Source: Candidatus Tepidiaquacellales bacterium UBA2330 (GTDB taxonomy: Bacteria; Bacteroidota; Ignavibacteria; Tepidaquicellales; Tepidaquicellaceae). From it: DNA of 56,686 nt. Location: contig DDUU01000054.1 of assembly GCA_002344965.1 (NCBI GenBank), forward strand, positions 25,735-82,420, in the 5' to 3' direction. Within the stretch, counting starts at the first letter, position 1. Every line of letters starts with the position of its first letter. Made by a program: the position numbers and the translations under genes. Positions 34,160-41,774 of the stretch are shown in pieces. A model generated the notes under the pieces. It worked only from the letters and a program-made list of their open reading frames with translations, was not told the origin of the DNA and did no database searches.

Positions 34160-35653
34160 ATGAAAAAATTATTTATAATTTCATCTGTCTTAATCCCTAT
34201 AATAATCTCCTTTTCTATTGAGAACAGAAAAATCCTGTATAATGATGTAACAACTACTAACCTGTCTATCTCAACGGTAACAGGACCTACAATGGACGCA
34301 GAGACTGCTGACCTTAATAATGACGGTAACCCTGATATTATTCTGGCGAGGGAATTTGCGCCAAACAAAATACTGATAAACAACGGAAACGGAATATTTA
34401 CGGACGGTACTCCCGGAAATCTTCCGCAGCTCAGCTATGACAGTGAAGACATTGGGATAGCTGATTTTAACAAGGACGGATTTCAGGATATTGTCTTTGC
34501 AAGCGAGGATAATATGATACATGAATTTTATCTGAATAACGGTAACGGTAGTTTCAGTAATTTCAATAACAGACTGCCAAACAGCATTGCCAATGCTGTC
34601 CTGGCAAAGGACATCAATAATGATTCTCTTCCTGATATTATTTTAGGAAATGCGGGACAGAATTTAGTCCTTATCAATAACGGCGACACTACTTTTCGAA
34701 ATGAAACAGATTTGAGAATTCCGGTTTCCTTTGAAGTAACGCAGGATCTGAAACTGTCTGACATTGACAATGACGGCGATAATGATCTGATTGCGGGAAA
34801 TGAGGACGGGAACAAAATTTATATAAATAACGGCAGCGGATTTTTTACTGATGAAACTGCACAAAGACTTCCCGGGTCTGCAGTTGAAGAGACAAGAAAA
34901 GTCACATTAGCTGACGTGGATAACGACAATGATCCTGATATATTTTTTGCAAATGTTGCATTCAGACCCGGAAGGACCAGGCAGGACAGACTTTTGCTTA
35001 ATAACGGCAGCGGATTTTATACGGACGTTACGGCTACGCATTTACCTGCTGATAATGAACATACAACAGAAGGGATATTTGCAGATATAGATCTTGATAA
35101 CGATTTAGATCTTATAACTTCAAATATATTTTTCAACAGACCGATGAAAGTATTTGAGAATAACGGCAGCGGAGTATTTACGGAAATCACTGATATGGTG
35201 CTGCCTCCTAATACAGTTGCTGAAGGAATTGGAGTATTGCCGGGTGATTTTAACAAAGACGGATTGACGGATTTGTATTTGCAAAACAGGAGATCGCCGC
35301 AGCAGACGACGGAAACAGACAGATTACTTCTGAGAAATGATACTGCAACTGTAAACATTTTTAATTCATCGAATGAAATACCGTTCACGACCGGAGTTGA
35401 TCAGAACTATCCGAATCCGTTTAATCCATTGACACTGATCCGTTACAGATTATCCGAGAGCGGGAATATAAAACTTCTTGTAACGGACATACAGGGAAAA
35501 GAAGCAGCAGTACTTGAGTTAGGAATGAAGGAAGCCGGAGAATACGTGACGGAATTCAACGGGAGCGGTTATCCGAGCGGAGTTTATTTTTACAGACTGA
35601 TAAAGGACGGCATAGCAAAGGGTTTAGTCAGGCGATTTGTGCTGCTGAAGTGA
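34160..35653 (+). CDS. Secreted FG-GAP/VCBS beta-propeller protein with T9SS sorting domain
   Basis: A 497-residue exported protein. Signal peptide MKKLFIISSVLIPIIISFSI. Seven FG-GAP-like blades follow, each with a Ca-binding loop: DLNNDGNPD, DFNKDGFQD, DINNDSLPD, DIDNDGDND, DVDNDNDPD, DIDLDNDLD and DFNKDGLTD. Interspersed NNGNGIFTD / NNGSGFFTD motifs mark the outer strands. The last 80 residues are a T9SS sorting domain beginning QNYPNPFNPLT and ending SGVYFYRLIKDGIAKGLVRR. The predicted seven-bladed propeller resembles integrin-alpha-like bacterial adhesins or ligand-binding domains. It is divergent from the DUF4783 gene and ends before a bidirectional terminator. Confidence 0.9.
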   Translation: MKKLFIISSVLIPIIISFSIENRKILYNDVTTTNLSISTVTGPTMDAETADLNNDGNPDIILAREFAPNKILINNGNGIFTDGTPGNLPQLSYDSEDIGIADFNKDGFQDIVFASEDNMIHEFYLNNGNGSFSNFNNRLPNSIANAVLAKDINNDSLPDIILGNAGQNLVLINNGDTTFRNETDLRIPVSFEVTQDLKLSDIDNDGDNDLIAGNEDGNKIYINNGSGFFTDETAQRLPGSAVEETRKVTLADVDNDNDPDIFFANVAFRPGRTRQDRLLLNNGSGFYTDVTATHLPADNEHTTEGIFADIDLDNDLDLITSNIFFNRPMKVFENNGSGVFTEITDMVLPPNTVAEGIGVLPGDFNKDGLTDLYLQNRRSPQQTTETDRLLLRNDTATVNIFNSSNEIPFTTGVDQNYPNPFNPLTLIRYRLSESGNIKLLVTDIQGKEAAVLELGMKEAGEYVTEFNGSGYPSGVYFYRLIKDGIAKGLVRRFVLLK

Positions 35654-35701
35654 GGAATAAGAAATGGTAAACGAATAGGATAGTGTTTTGGGGATGAGGG
35701 G

Positions 35702-35725
35702 GAAAAACCGTTTTAACGGTTTTTC
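35702..35725. terminator. Bidirectional terminator between convergent genes
   Basis: The perfect palindrome GAAAAACCGTT / AACGGTTTTTC forms an 11-bp stem around TT. It is flanked by T-runs read from both sides and sits between the FG-GAP gene (plus, ends 35653) and the DinB-like gene (minus, ends 35811), so it can stop both transcripts. Confidence 0.82.
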
Positions 35726-35810
35726 GCTGTTAGAAGCCGGAACAGGACAGAAGAAGCGGAAATCTTACAAGATACCTTAAATTTTTTTATTCTGTCTCAA
35801 ATGATTAATT

Positions 35811-36329
35811 CTATATTAGAGGAATATACCTATCCTTTATTACCTTATAGTGATGTAATGTATGTCCTGCAATTACAAATCCGATTGCTGCAGGAGAAAT
35901 TTTTTTATTATAACATATGCCTGTTCTGTTCAGCATTTCGAGACTAAAACTGTTATAAAGTAATATTCCTGAAGTTCTGACAGATTCAAATTCAGTGATT
36001 AATTCATCCAGATCTCTTCTGTTAGATTCCGACATTTCAGCATAACTATTCTCATCAAATGAAGGTAATTCTGTTTTGTCACCTCTTGCGAAGCATAAAG
36101 CTCTGTAAAGAAACACCCTTTCAGAATCAATTATATGCTGTATGATCTGTTTGATTGTCCATTTGTTTTCAGCATAAATAATGTCACCTGCTTTTTCAAG
36201 CGCAGTATATTCTTTTCTGAAAAGATCCGGACCGTAATTTATCAAAGCTTCGGATAATTCGAGATCTTCAAGTTCATTTATGTAATTTCCAAAATATTCC
36301 GGAATAAATTCCAGCTCAGAACGTTTCAA
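35811..36329 (-). CDS. DinB-fold (four-helix metal-binding) protein
   Basis: A 172-residue protein of the DinB/YfiT-like superfamily. The histidine triad is visible: WTIKQIIQHIIDSERVFLYR (His in helix 2) and GHTLHHYKVIKDRY near the C-terminus (two His). ARGDKTELPSFDENSYAEMS is the loop typical of bacillithiol- or mycothiol-dependent relatives. The family uses a bound metal for thiol transfer or hydrolase chemistry; function here is not known. Translation starts at TTG 36329 (TTGAAACG) since no ATG is available near it. It is not in an operon with its neighbours. Confidence 0.85.
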   Translation of the reverse strand: MKRSELEFIPEYFGNYINELEDLELSEALINYGPDLFRKEYTALEKAGDIIYAENKWTIKQIIQHIIDSERVFLYRALCFARGDKTELPSFDENSYAEMSESNRRDLDELITEFESVRTSGILLYNSFSLEMLNRTGICYNKKISPAAIGFVIAGHTLHHYKVIKDRYIPLI

Positions 36330-36552
36330 AATGGTTTATTTTAATTTAAAAAAAATAAAATATTGATTTACTCATGTAATTCAAATAGATAATTGAATAT
36401 CTCCCTGAAATAAAGCCGCCGTTACAGAATGTTTTTGTAAAGATCTGATTGAAATAAGAGGAAACTGAATAAAATAAAATTTATTCAATTTTTATAAACA
36501 TTCATTATACTTAAATTGATTAATTAATAATCATAATAAGAAAATCAAATAC

Positions 36553-38067
36553 ATGGCGGAGAAATTTAAAAATTTAATTAACGGTGTCTGGAAAGACTCT
36601 TCTGAAGGTAAAACATTTGAAAACAGAAATCCTGCGAAATGGAATGAAGACTTAATAGGTATATTCCCTTCTTCTTCAAAAGATGATGTGAATGAAGCGG
36701 TAACTGCGGCAAAAGCTGCTTTTGAGAAATGGCGGCTAATTCCCGCGCCAAAGAGAGGTGATATTCTAAAAATAGTAGGAGACAGAATGTCTGAAAGAAA
36801 AGATGAGATTGCATTTGAAATGACAAGAGAAATGGGAAAAGTATTTGCAGAAACTAAAGGTGACGTGCAGGAAGGAATTGATACTGCATATTATGCAGCT
36901 TCGGAAGGAAGAAGGTTATTCGGTTATAATGCTCCGAGTGAATTACAAAACAAAATGAATCTGAGTTTCAGAGTGCCTGTTGGTGTCGGCGGATTTATTA
37001 CACCCTGGAATTTTCCAATGGCAATTCCGACCTGGAAAATGTTTCCGGCACTTGTCTGCGGAAATACCTGCGTTTTTAAACCTGCGGAGCTCACTCCAAA
37101 AACCGCTACTACGCTGATCGAAATAATTGAAGCATCAATAAAAGAAGTACTTGGAAAAGATTATATTCCCGGAGTCGTTAACATTGTTCACGGCAAAGGC
37201 AGAATCGTCGGAGAAGCAATTATATCACATCCCGATGTCGATCTGATTTCTTTCACGGGTTCTACTCAGGTAGGAAAAAGAATAAATGAAGTTGCCGGAG
37301 GTGATCTTAAAAGAGTATCTCTCGAACTCGGAGGAAAGAATGCGCAGATTGTTATGGAAGATGCTGATACAGAGCTTGCACTGGAAGCTGTATTATGGGG
37401 TGCATTCGGCACGACAGGACAGAGGTGTACGGCTACTTCAAGACTAATACTGCATAAAGATATTTATGATGATTTTATAAAAAGACTCGCGGAGAAAGTA
37501 AAGAATCTTAAACTCGGTTACGGTAATGAACCGGAATCACAGGTGGGACCCTGCGTAAGCGAATCACAAAGACAGTCAGTTCATGATTATGTAAAGATAG
37601 GTATAGAAGAAGACAAAGCAAATCTGATTTGCGGCGGAGAGTTCGCAACAGACGGAGAACTTTCAGACGGATGGTTTTATAAACCGACTATTTTTGCTGA
37701 TGTTACGCCGGGTATGCGGATAGAACAGGAAGAGATATTTGGTCCGGTGTTATCAGTTATAAAATGCACTGACCTGGATGATGCCATCAGAATTCTTAAC
37801 GGAACAAAATACGGATTGTCATCAAGTATTTTTACAAAAAATGTAAACGATGCTTTCAAAGCGATAAGAGATATTAAAGCCGGAATTACTTATGTTAACG
37901 GCGCGACAATCGGCGCTGAAGCGCACATGCCTTTTGGAGGTGTAAAGCAGACCGGAAACGGTCACCGCGAAGGCGGCTGGACTGTTTATGATTTTTATAC
38001 AGAATGGAAAGCGGTGTATATTGATTATTCCGGTAAACTGCAAAGAGCTCAGATAGATAACTATTAA
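36553..38067 (+). CDS. NAD(P)-dependent aldehyde dehydrogenase
   Basis: A 504-residue ALDH superfamily enzyme oxidising an aldehyde to a carboxylic acid. Active-site residues can be read directly: Asn153 in TPWNFPMAIPTWK, Lys176 in FKPAEL, Glu258 in SLELGGKN and Cys292 in GTTGQRCTATSRL. The coenzyme loop is FTGSTQVGK. The C-terminus ends FYTEWKAVYIDYSGKLQRAQ, a form seen in semialdehyde dehydrogenases (2-ketoglutaric or aminoadipic type); the precise substrate is not fixed by sequence. Cytoplasmic, no signal peptide. It is single, with a 222-base AT-rich leader and an inverted repeat after it. Confidence 0.92.
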   Translation: MAEKFKNLINGVWKDSSEGKTFENRNPAKWNEDLIGIFPSSSKDDVNEAVTAAKAAFEKWRLIPAPKRGDILKIVGDRMSERKDEIAFEMTREMGKVFAETKGDVQEGIDTAYYAASEGRRLFGYNAPSELQNKMNLSFRVPVGVGGFITPWNFPMAIPTWKMFPALVCGNTCVFKPAELTPKTATTLIEIIEASIKEVLGKDYIPGVVNIVHGKGRIVGEAIISHPDVDLISFTGSTQVGKRINEVAGGDLKRVSLELGGKNAQIVMEDADTELALEAVLWGAFGTTGQRCTATSRLILHKDIYDDFIKRLAEKVKNLKLGYGNEPESQVGPCVSESQRQSVHDYVKIGIEEDKANLICGGEFATDGELSDGWFYKPTIFADVTPGMRIEQEEIFGPVLSVIKCTDLDDAIRILNGTKYGLSSSIFTKNVNDAFKAIRDIKAGITYVNGATIGAEAHMPFGGVKQTGNGHREGGWTVYDFYTEWKAVYIDYSGKLQRAQIDNY

Positions 38068-38086
38068 GTTTTAGTATCTCATACAA

Positions 38087-38149
38087 AACCTGACAGCTTT
38101 TCAAATCCGTTTGCTGATTAAAAAACCTACCGTCGAAAGCTGTCAGGTT
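38087..38149. repeat. 14-bp perfect inverted repeat with 35-base spacer
   Basis: AACCTGACAGCTTT (38087-38100) and AAAGCTGTCAGGTT (38136-38149) are exact reverse complements. The hairpin is just after the aldehyde dehydrogenase stop. There is no T-run directly following, only a T-rich stretch from 38176. It may be a terminator with a long loop, or a relic of a small mobile element. No target-site duplication was noticed. Confidence 0.65.
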
Positions 38150-38225
38150 CAGCTCAGGTTAAAAATCAAAAAATCTTTTTTTTAAAAATTCTTTATACTA
38201 TATTTATATCAGCTAAATCTCCTTT

Positions 38226-38969
38226 ATGAAAATTATTCTTATCTCATTCTGTATTTTATTCCTTAACGGCAACTCCTTCTCTCAGCAGGAACCTTCGCAG
38301 TATCTTAATGAAGGTATCAGATCTGTCGAAGGTGGTGATTTCAGTGACGCCGTTAATTACTTAACTTCATACCTTAACTCAAATCCGCAGAACGCAGTCG
38401 GAAATTATTACAGAGCCGTGGCGTATTTCTTCCTGAAGGAATATCAGTTTGCTGAACAGGATGCCACTACTGCTGTTACGGTAAATCCCCAGTATAAAGA
38501 AGCTTTCCTGATCCGCGGGAGAATTTTTACGGCTTTGCAGAATTATTCATCTGCTGTTTCAGACTTTACTTCAGCTATTAACCTCGATCCGAATTTCGGA
38601 ACTGCTTTTATGTATCGTGCTCTTGTCTATAAAAATGAAAATGATTTCGCTAATGCCATTTCAGATCTTAACAGAGCCCTGACTGTTCAGCCGACCTTAC
38701 TGGACGCATATCTTTTCAGAGGTGAGATCTATACCGCAATGGGAAGTTACGGAAATGCGGTAAGTGACTTTAATACTTTCACGGAAAATAACCAGAATCA
38801 GTCAGTTTCTCTAATGTCAAGCGGACTTACACTTTTTCAAAACGGAAATTATTCCGGTGCGCTTAAGGATTTTAATGAAGCTCTGAATTTAAACCCGGAT
38901 CTTCAGTCTGTTTTAAATAATGTAGTTACGGAAGCCCGGAATAAATCGGGTTCTGACAGCAGCAGATAA
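38226..38969 (+). CDS. Secreted tetratricopeptide-repeat protein
   Basis: A 247-residue protein with signal peptide MKIILISFCILFLNGNSFSQ. Six TPR units are visible at 34-residue spacing, e.g. YLNEGIRSVEGGDFSDAVNY, YYRAVAYFFLKEYQFAEQD, LIRGRIFTALQNYSSAVSDF, MYRALVYKNENDFANAISDL, LFRGEIYTAMGSYGNAVSDF and SSGLTLFQNGNYSGALKDF. It ends in a short polar tail (NKSGSDSSR). Periplasmic protein-protein scaffold is the likely role; no partner can be named. ATG start at 38226. About 190 bases without genes separate it from the next lipoprotein. Confidence 0.87.
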   Translation: MKIILISFCILFLNGNSFSQQEPSQYLNEGIRSVEGGDFSDAVNYLTSYLNSNPQNAVGNYYRAVAYFFLKEYQFAEQDATTAVTVNPQYKEAFLIRGRIFTALQNYSSAVSDFTSAINLDPNFGTAFMYRALVYKNENDFANAISDLNRALTVQPTLLDAYLFRGEIYTAMGSYGNAVSDFNTFTENNQNQSVSLMSSGLTLFQNGNYSGALKDFNEALNLNPDLQSVLNNVVTEARNKSGSDSSR

Positions 38970-39158
38970 TATTTCTGTTCTTTTTATATCATCGAAAATT
39001 TTTACAATGTAATGTTTTTCTGTTTCCGGATTATTATTAGATGCTTTAGCTTACTGATCGGGAATTGGATGAACTTCTTCCGTTAGTTAATTACGTTTTA
39101 TAAGTTTAATGTATTTATAATAATGAAATGATTTTATGAATTAAATTTATTTTGCCCT

Positions 39159-39629
39159 ATGAAAATTATCACCTCTTGCCTGTTTGCTGTAATGTTATGT
39201 TCATTAATTTTATTTTCCTGCTCTGATAAAAAAACGGATGAAACGATTGATTTAAAATCTCTTTCCGGTGAGGATAAAAATCAATTGACAGAAATTGATA
39301 AGCAGGAAAATTTATCTCCGGACGCTTCGGATGAAACTGTAAAAGGAATAGACTCTGAGGAAATAAAAGACCATATCGGGGAAATTGTAACCGTGAATGA
39401 TATTGTTACAGGTGTTCACATTACCGAAAAAGTCGCGTATCTGAATTTCGGTAATAGATTTCCCAAAAATGATTTTTCAGGAGTAGTATTTGAAAGCAAG
39501 TTTGAACTCTTCGGTGATCTGCATGTCTTTAACAATAAACGCGTTGAAATTACCGGGAATGTTTCCATTTTCAGAAATAAACCGCAGATAATTTTAAATT
39601 CACCCGAACAGATAAAAATTATTAAATAA
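39159..39629 (+). CDS. OB-fold lipoprotein
   Basis: A 156-residue lipoprotein with lipobox LILFSC (Cys21). A linker of about 45 residues rich in Ser, Glu and Asp precedes an OB-fold-like domain: IKDHIGEIVTVNDIVTGVHI, TEKVAYLNFGNRFPKNDFSG, VVFESKFELFG and NKRVEITGNVSIFRNKPQII. This domain is found in extracellular nucleases and small lipoproteins, where it can bind nucleic acid or sugar; the specific ligand is not predictable. Four bases separate its stop from the era start, suggesting one transcript with Era, though no functional link is known. Confidence 0.8.
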   Translation: MKIITSCLFAVMLCSLILFSCSDKKTDETIDLKSLSGEDKNQLTEIDKQENLSPDASDETVKGIDSEEIKDHIGEIVTVNDIVTGVHITEKVAYLNFGNRFPKNDFSGVVFESKFELFGDLHVFNNKRVEITGNVSIFRNKPQIILNSPEQIKIIK

Positions 39630-39633
39630 TATT

Positions 39634-40533
39634 TTGGTAAAAAAATCCGGTTTTGTAACTATCTTCGGCGCTCCGAATGCCGGTAAATCCACTCTTCTCA
39701 ACGCACTGCTGAATTTTAATCTTTCGGTAGTGAACAAAAAAGTCCAGACTACAAGAGACAGGATACTCGGAATTCTTACGGAAGAAAATTATCAGATTGT
39801 CTTTATTGATACTCCGGGTATCCTTGAACCGAAATACGAACTGCAGAAATTTATGCTGAAGGAAATTAAATCATCCCTCGAAGAAGCTGACCTGATAATT
39901 CATATTATAGACGCCGCTAAAATCAATCTCGATAAATTAAAAAAAATTGACGAAGAGTTTAAAGATCAGATTCGGAATAAAAAACGAATCATTGTTTTAA
40001 ATAAAGTAGATCTCGTCACTAAAGCAAACCTCCTGCCTGTAATGAATAAAATTTCAGAAAATTTCGGATATGATGATACCGTTCCGGTCTCCGCCGCAAA
40101 ATGTGAAAATCTCGAAACACTTAAATATGTGATACTGAAATATCTTCCTGAAGGAGAATTTTTTTTCAGTAAAGATACTCTTACCAATAAACCCGAAAAA
40201 TTTTTTGTATCGGAAATTATCCGTGAAAAGATTCTGACTTATTATCATGAGGAAATACCATACAGTATAATTGTAAATGTTACGGAATTCAAAGAAAGAT
40301 CTGAAAACCTGATCTTTATTAATGCGGATATTATCGTAGAAAGAGAATCACAGAAAATAATAATTATCGGCAAAGGCGGGAGCGGTCTTAAAAAACTTGG
40401 AAACAAATCGCGCCTGGAAATAGAAAAATTCCTCGGAAAGAAAGTCTATCTGGAACTCTTTGTTAAAATCAGAAAAGACTGGCGAAACAATAAAAGATTT
40501 ATCCGGGACTACAAAACCGGAGATGCTTCATGA
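39634..40533 (+). CDS. era: GTPase Era (ribosome biogenesis)
   Basis: A 299-residue GTPase. G1 is GAPNAGKS (12-19), G3 DTPG in VFIDTPGILEPKYELQKFM, G4 NKVD in IIVLNKVDLV, G5 VSAAK. The C-terminal KH domain shows EEIPYSIIVNVTEFKERSEN, VERESQKIIIIGKGGSGLKK and FLGKKVYLELFVKIRKDWRN. Era binds the 3' end of 16S rRNA during 30S assembly and is essential in most bacteria. The start is a TTG (39634) followed by VKKSGFVTI; no ATG fits. The protein length is normal. Confidence 0.95.
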   Translation: MVKKSGFVTIFGAPNAGKSTLLNALLNFNLSVVNKKVQTTRDRILGILTEENYQIVFIDTPGILEPKYELQKFMLKEIKSSLEEADLIIHIIDAAKINLDKLKKIDEEFKDQIRNKKRIIVLNKVDLVTKANLLPVMNKISENFGYDDTVPVSAAKCENLETLKYVILKYLPEGEFFFSKDTLTNKPEKFFVSEIIREKILTYYHEEIPYSIIVNVTEFKERSENLIFINADIIVERESQKIIIIGKGGSGLKKLGNKSRLEIEKFLGKKVYLELFVKIRKDWRNNKRFIRDYKTGDAS

Positions 40534-40777
40534 TTTTAATTCCATTTTAATGTCATAAGTTTATCTAAATGTTTTATTCAGTTTCAATTGATGAAAAATA
40601 TTTATGAATAATAATCCCTACAGTTTTGAAATAATGTAGTTTCATAAATCTATTCAGGTAAAATCAACTGAAGATTTATTTTAAATGTGAAGAAACTCAA
40701 TTTCTGAGATTAAGATCTGAATGAAAGATCGTTAACTGAATATTTCTATATCAATTTCATAATGAAGCTTCAGCCGA

Positions 40778-41048
40778 CTAAAATTTTTTTATATCAGAGT
40801 GTGAATTAAATTCAATCCGTAGAACAATAGCCGCAGTTTCAATTTTATCAAAAACATGAATGATATTAATAATATTCTGATCATAAAAAATAATCCGGTG
40901 AAAAATTGCCGAGAATCTCCTCATTAGCATTGAATCTTTTGAAAATCACCGCACTAATATCAGTAATAAGCTCGGACTTAAAGGATCCCACAGCCTTTTG
41001 ACATTCGCGATCGAAAACCGCACGATTCTCTGAGTCTGAAATAAACAT
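40778..41048 (-). pseudogene. Frameshifted remnant, possibly a ParE/RelE-family toxin
   Basis: An ATG at 41048 opens a 55-codon frame ending in TGA at 40881: MFISDSENRAVFDRE, FKSELITDISAVIFKRFN and EEILGNFSPDYFL. Shifting by one base around 40885-40895 gives a second open frame to the TAG at 40778: IIFYDQNIINIIHVFDKI and further residues. Joining them yields NFSP-IIFYDQNIINIIHVFD, which resembles the RFPYxIIYxI...VxH core of ParE/RelE toxins, and the first half resembles the preceding GxxFxxEL helix. The length (about 90 residues) fits. No antitoxin gene was found next to it. The resemblance is by eye and could be chance; the two overlapping open frames are the firm observation. Confidence 0.4.
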
Positions 41049-41076
41049 CAGTTATGGCAATAAATTAAACTAAAAA

Positions 41077-41112
41077 GGGTAAATCCCCCCGGATTTATCC
41101 TGATTTTTTTTT
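41077..41112 (+). terminator. Strong Rho-independent terminator in the gene-less gap
   Basis: Arms GGGTAAATCC (41077-41086) and GGATTTATCC (41091-41100) pair over 10 bp with one G-U around CCCC, followed by TGA and nine T to 41112. Read on the minus strand it is followed by TTTTTA, so it may act in both directions. No intact gene precedes it for 540 bases, so it may end a long era transcript or the remnant gene's former transcript. Confidence 0.78.
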
Positions 41113-41244
41113 ATACACCTGCTTATAAACCCCTATAATTATAAAGACTTCATCCCGGATTTAAATGTATTCGCATTTATTCTTTCAGCAGTTCATTTCT
41201 CATAATTTTGTATCAGTTCTTTAAAATAAAACGAAAGGAGAAAA

Positions 41245-41274
41245 ATGAAAGATTACAAATCCGGATTTACCTGA
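41245..41274 (+). other. 9-codon ORF with strong ribosome-binding site (possible leader peptide)
   Basis: AAAGGAG at 41234-41240 stands 4 bases before ATG, and the frame reads MKDYKSGFT then TGA. The last part, GGATTTACC (41263-41271), is the exact reverse complement of GGTAAATCC in the first arm of the upstream terminator, so the two could pair. It lies 47 bases before the first lipoprotein start. Whether it is translated is unknown; it may simply be the leader of that mRNA. It also contains GATTACAAATC, similar to the REP core near the RAYT. Confidence 0.35.
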
Positions 41275-41321
41275 CACAGTTCTGAATAATCAGAATATTT
41301 ATTAACCTTAAAAAAAATCAA

Positions 41322-41744
41322 ATGAAAAAAATTAAAAGCACATTATTTACTCTGACATTCCTGGGATTAATAATAATAACAGGATGCAGTGAAAACGCAA
41401 TGACTCCGCCGGAGCTCAGCAGTAAAAATAACCTGACAGAAAAGGTAAACAATAATTTAACCGATCAGAAATTATCATTATTTGAATTTTCGGTTAAACT
41501 GTCTCCCGGAGAATCATACACTCTGAAATGCGATGCAGCGAATCTGGAAACATTCAGGATCATCTCATTGAAGAACTGCGACCCTGGTCAGCTGAGAGTT
41601 ACTTCGACTACTATTGATTCGGAAGTAGGTTGCCAATGGGAAGGTTACAACGGGTTCGGACTTGATGATATTACAATTGAAAATACAGGTAAATCATCTG
41701 CCATCAGTTTTGGAAACATCTATGGTGTCACAAGAAAAAAATAA
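41322..41744 (+). CDS. Small lipoprotein 1 of the dockerin/T9SS cluster, unknown family
   Basis: A 140-residue lipoprotein with lipobox IIITGC (Cys22). The mature part has a short Asn/Thr-rich linker, then FEFSVKLSPGESYTLKCDAA, LETFRIISLKNCDPG and VGCQWEGYNGFG, and ends in DDITIENTGKSSAISF. Three internal cysteines could form disulfides or bind metal. The VKLxPxxSxT block and the C-terminal IxIENTGK strand recur in the lipoprotein at 43362 and, less clearly, in the one at 42829, so these look like diverged members of one family. No known domain was recognised. It lies 30 bases before the dockerin protein, probably in one operon. ATG start; upstream is an AT-rich leader. Confidence 0.65.
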   Translation: MKKIKSTLFTLTFLGLIIITGCSENAMTPPELSSKNNLTEKVNNNLTDQKLSLFEFSVKLSPGESYTLKCDAANLETFRIISLKNCDPGQLRVTSTTIDSEVGCQWEGYNGFGLDDITIENTGKSSAISFGNIYGVTRKK

Positions 41745-41774
41745 TTATTAAACTTAAAAACAAAAGGATTAAAA

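Larger units (their letters stand above)
40534..41321. other. 788-base stretch with no intact gene
   Basis: Between era and the first small lipoprotein no long reading frame exists on either strand. It holds a broken minus-strand frame (40778-41048), a strong terminator (41077-41112), a 9-codon ORF with a good ribosome-binding site (41245-41274) and AT-rich sequence. A TAnnTTTG box at 41203-41210 is a possible Bacteroidota-type -7 element for the lipoprotein cluster, but its -33 partner is not convincing. No tRNA-like fold or known RNA motif was seen. Confidence 0.6.

Noticed and set aside
41203..41210. TAATTTTG as a Bacteroidota-type -7 promoter element (TAnnTTTG)
   Set aside because: The box matches but no convincing TTG element lies 19-21 bases upstream; AT-rich DNA yields such matches by chance. 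The same applies to TATTTTTG at 45694-45701.
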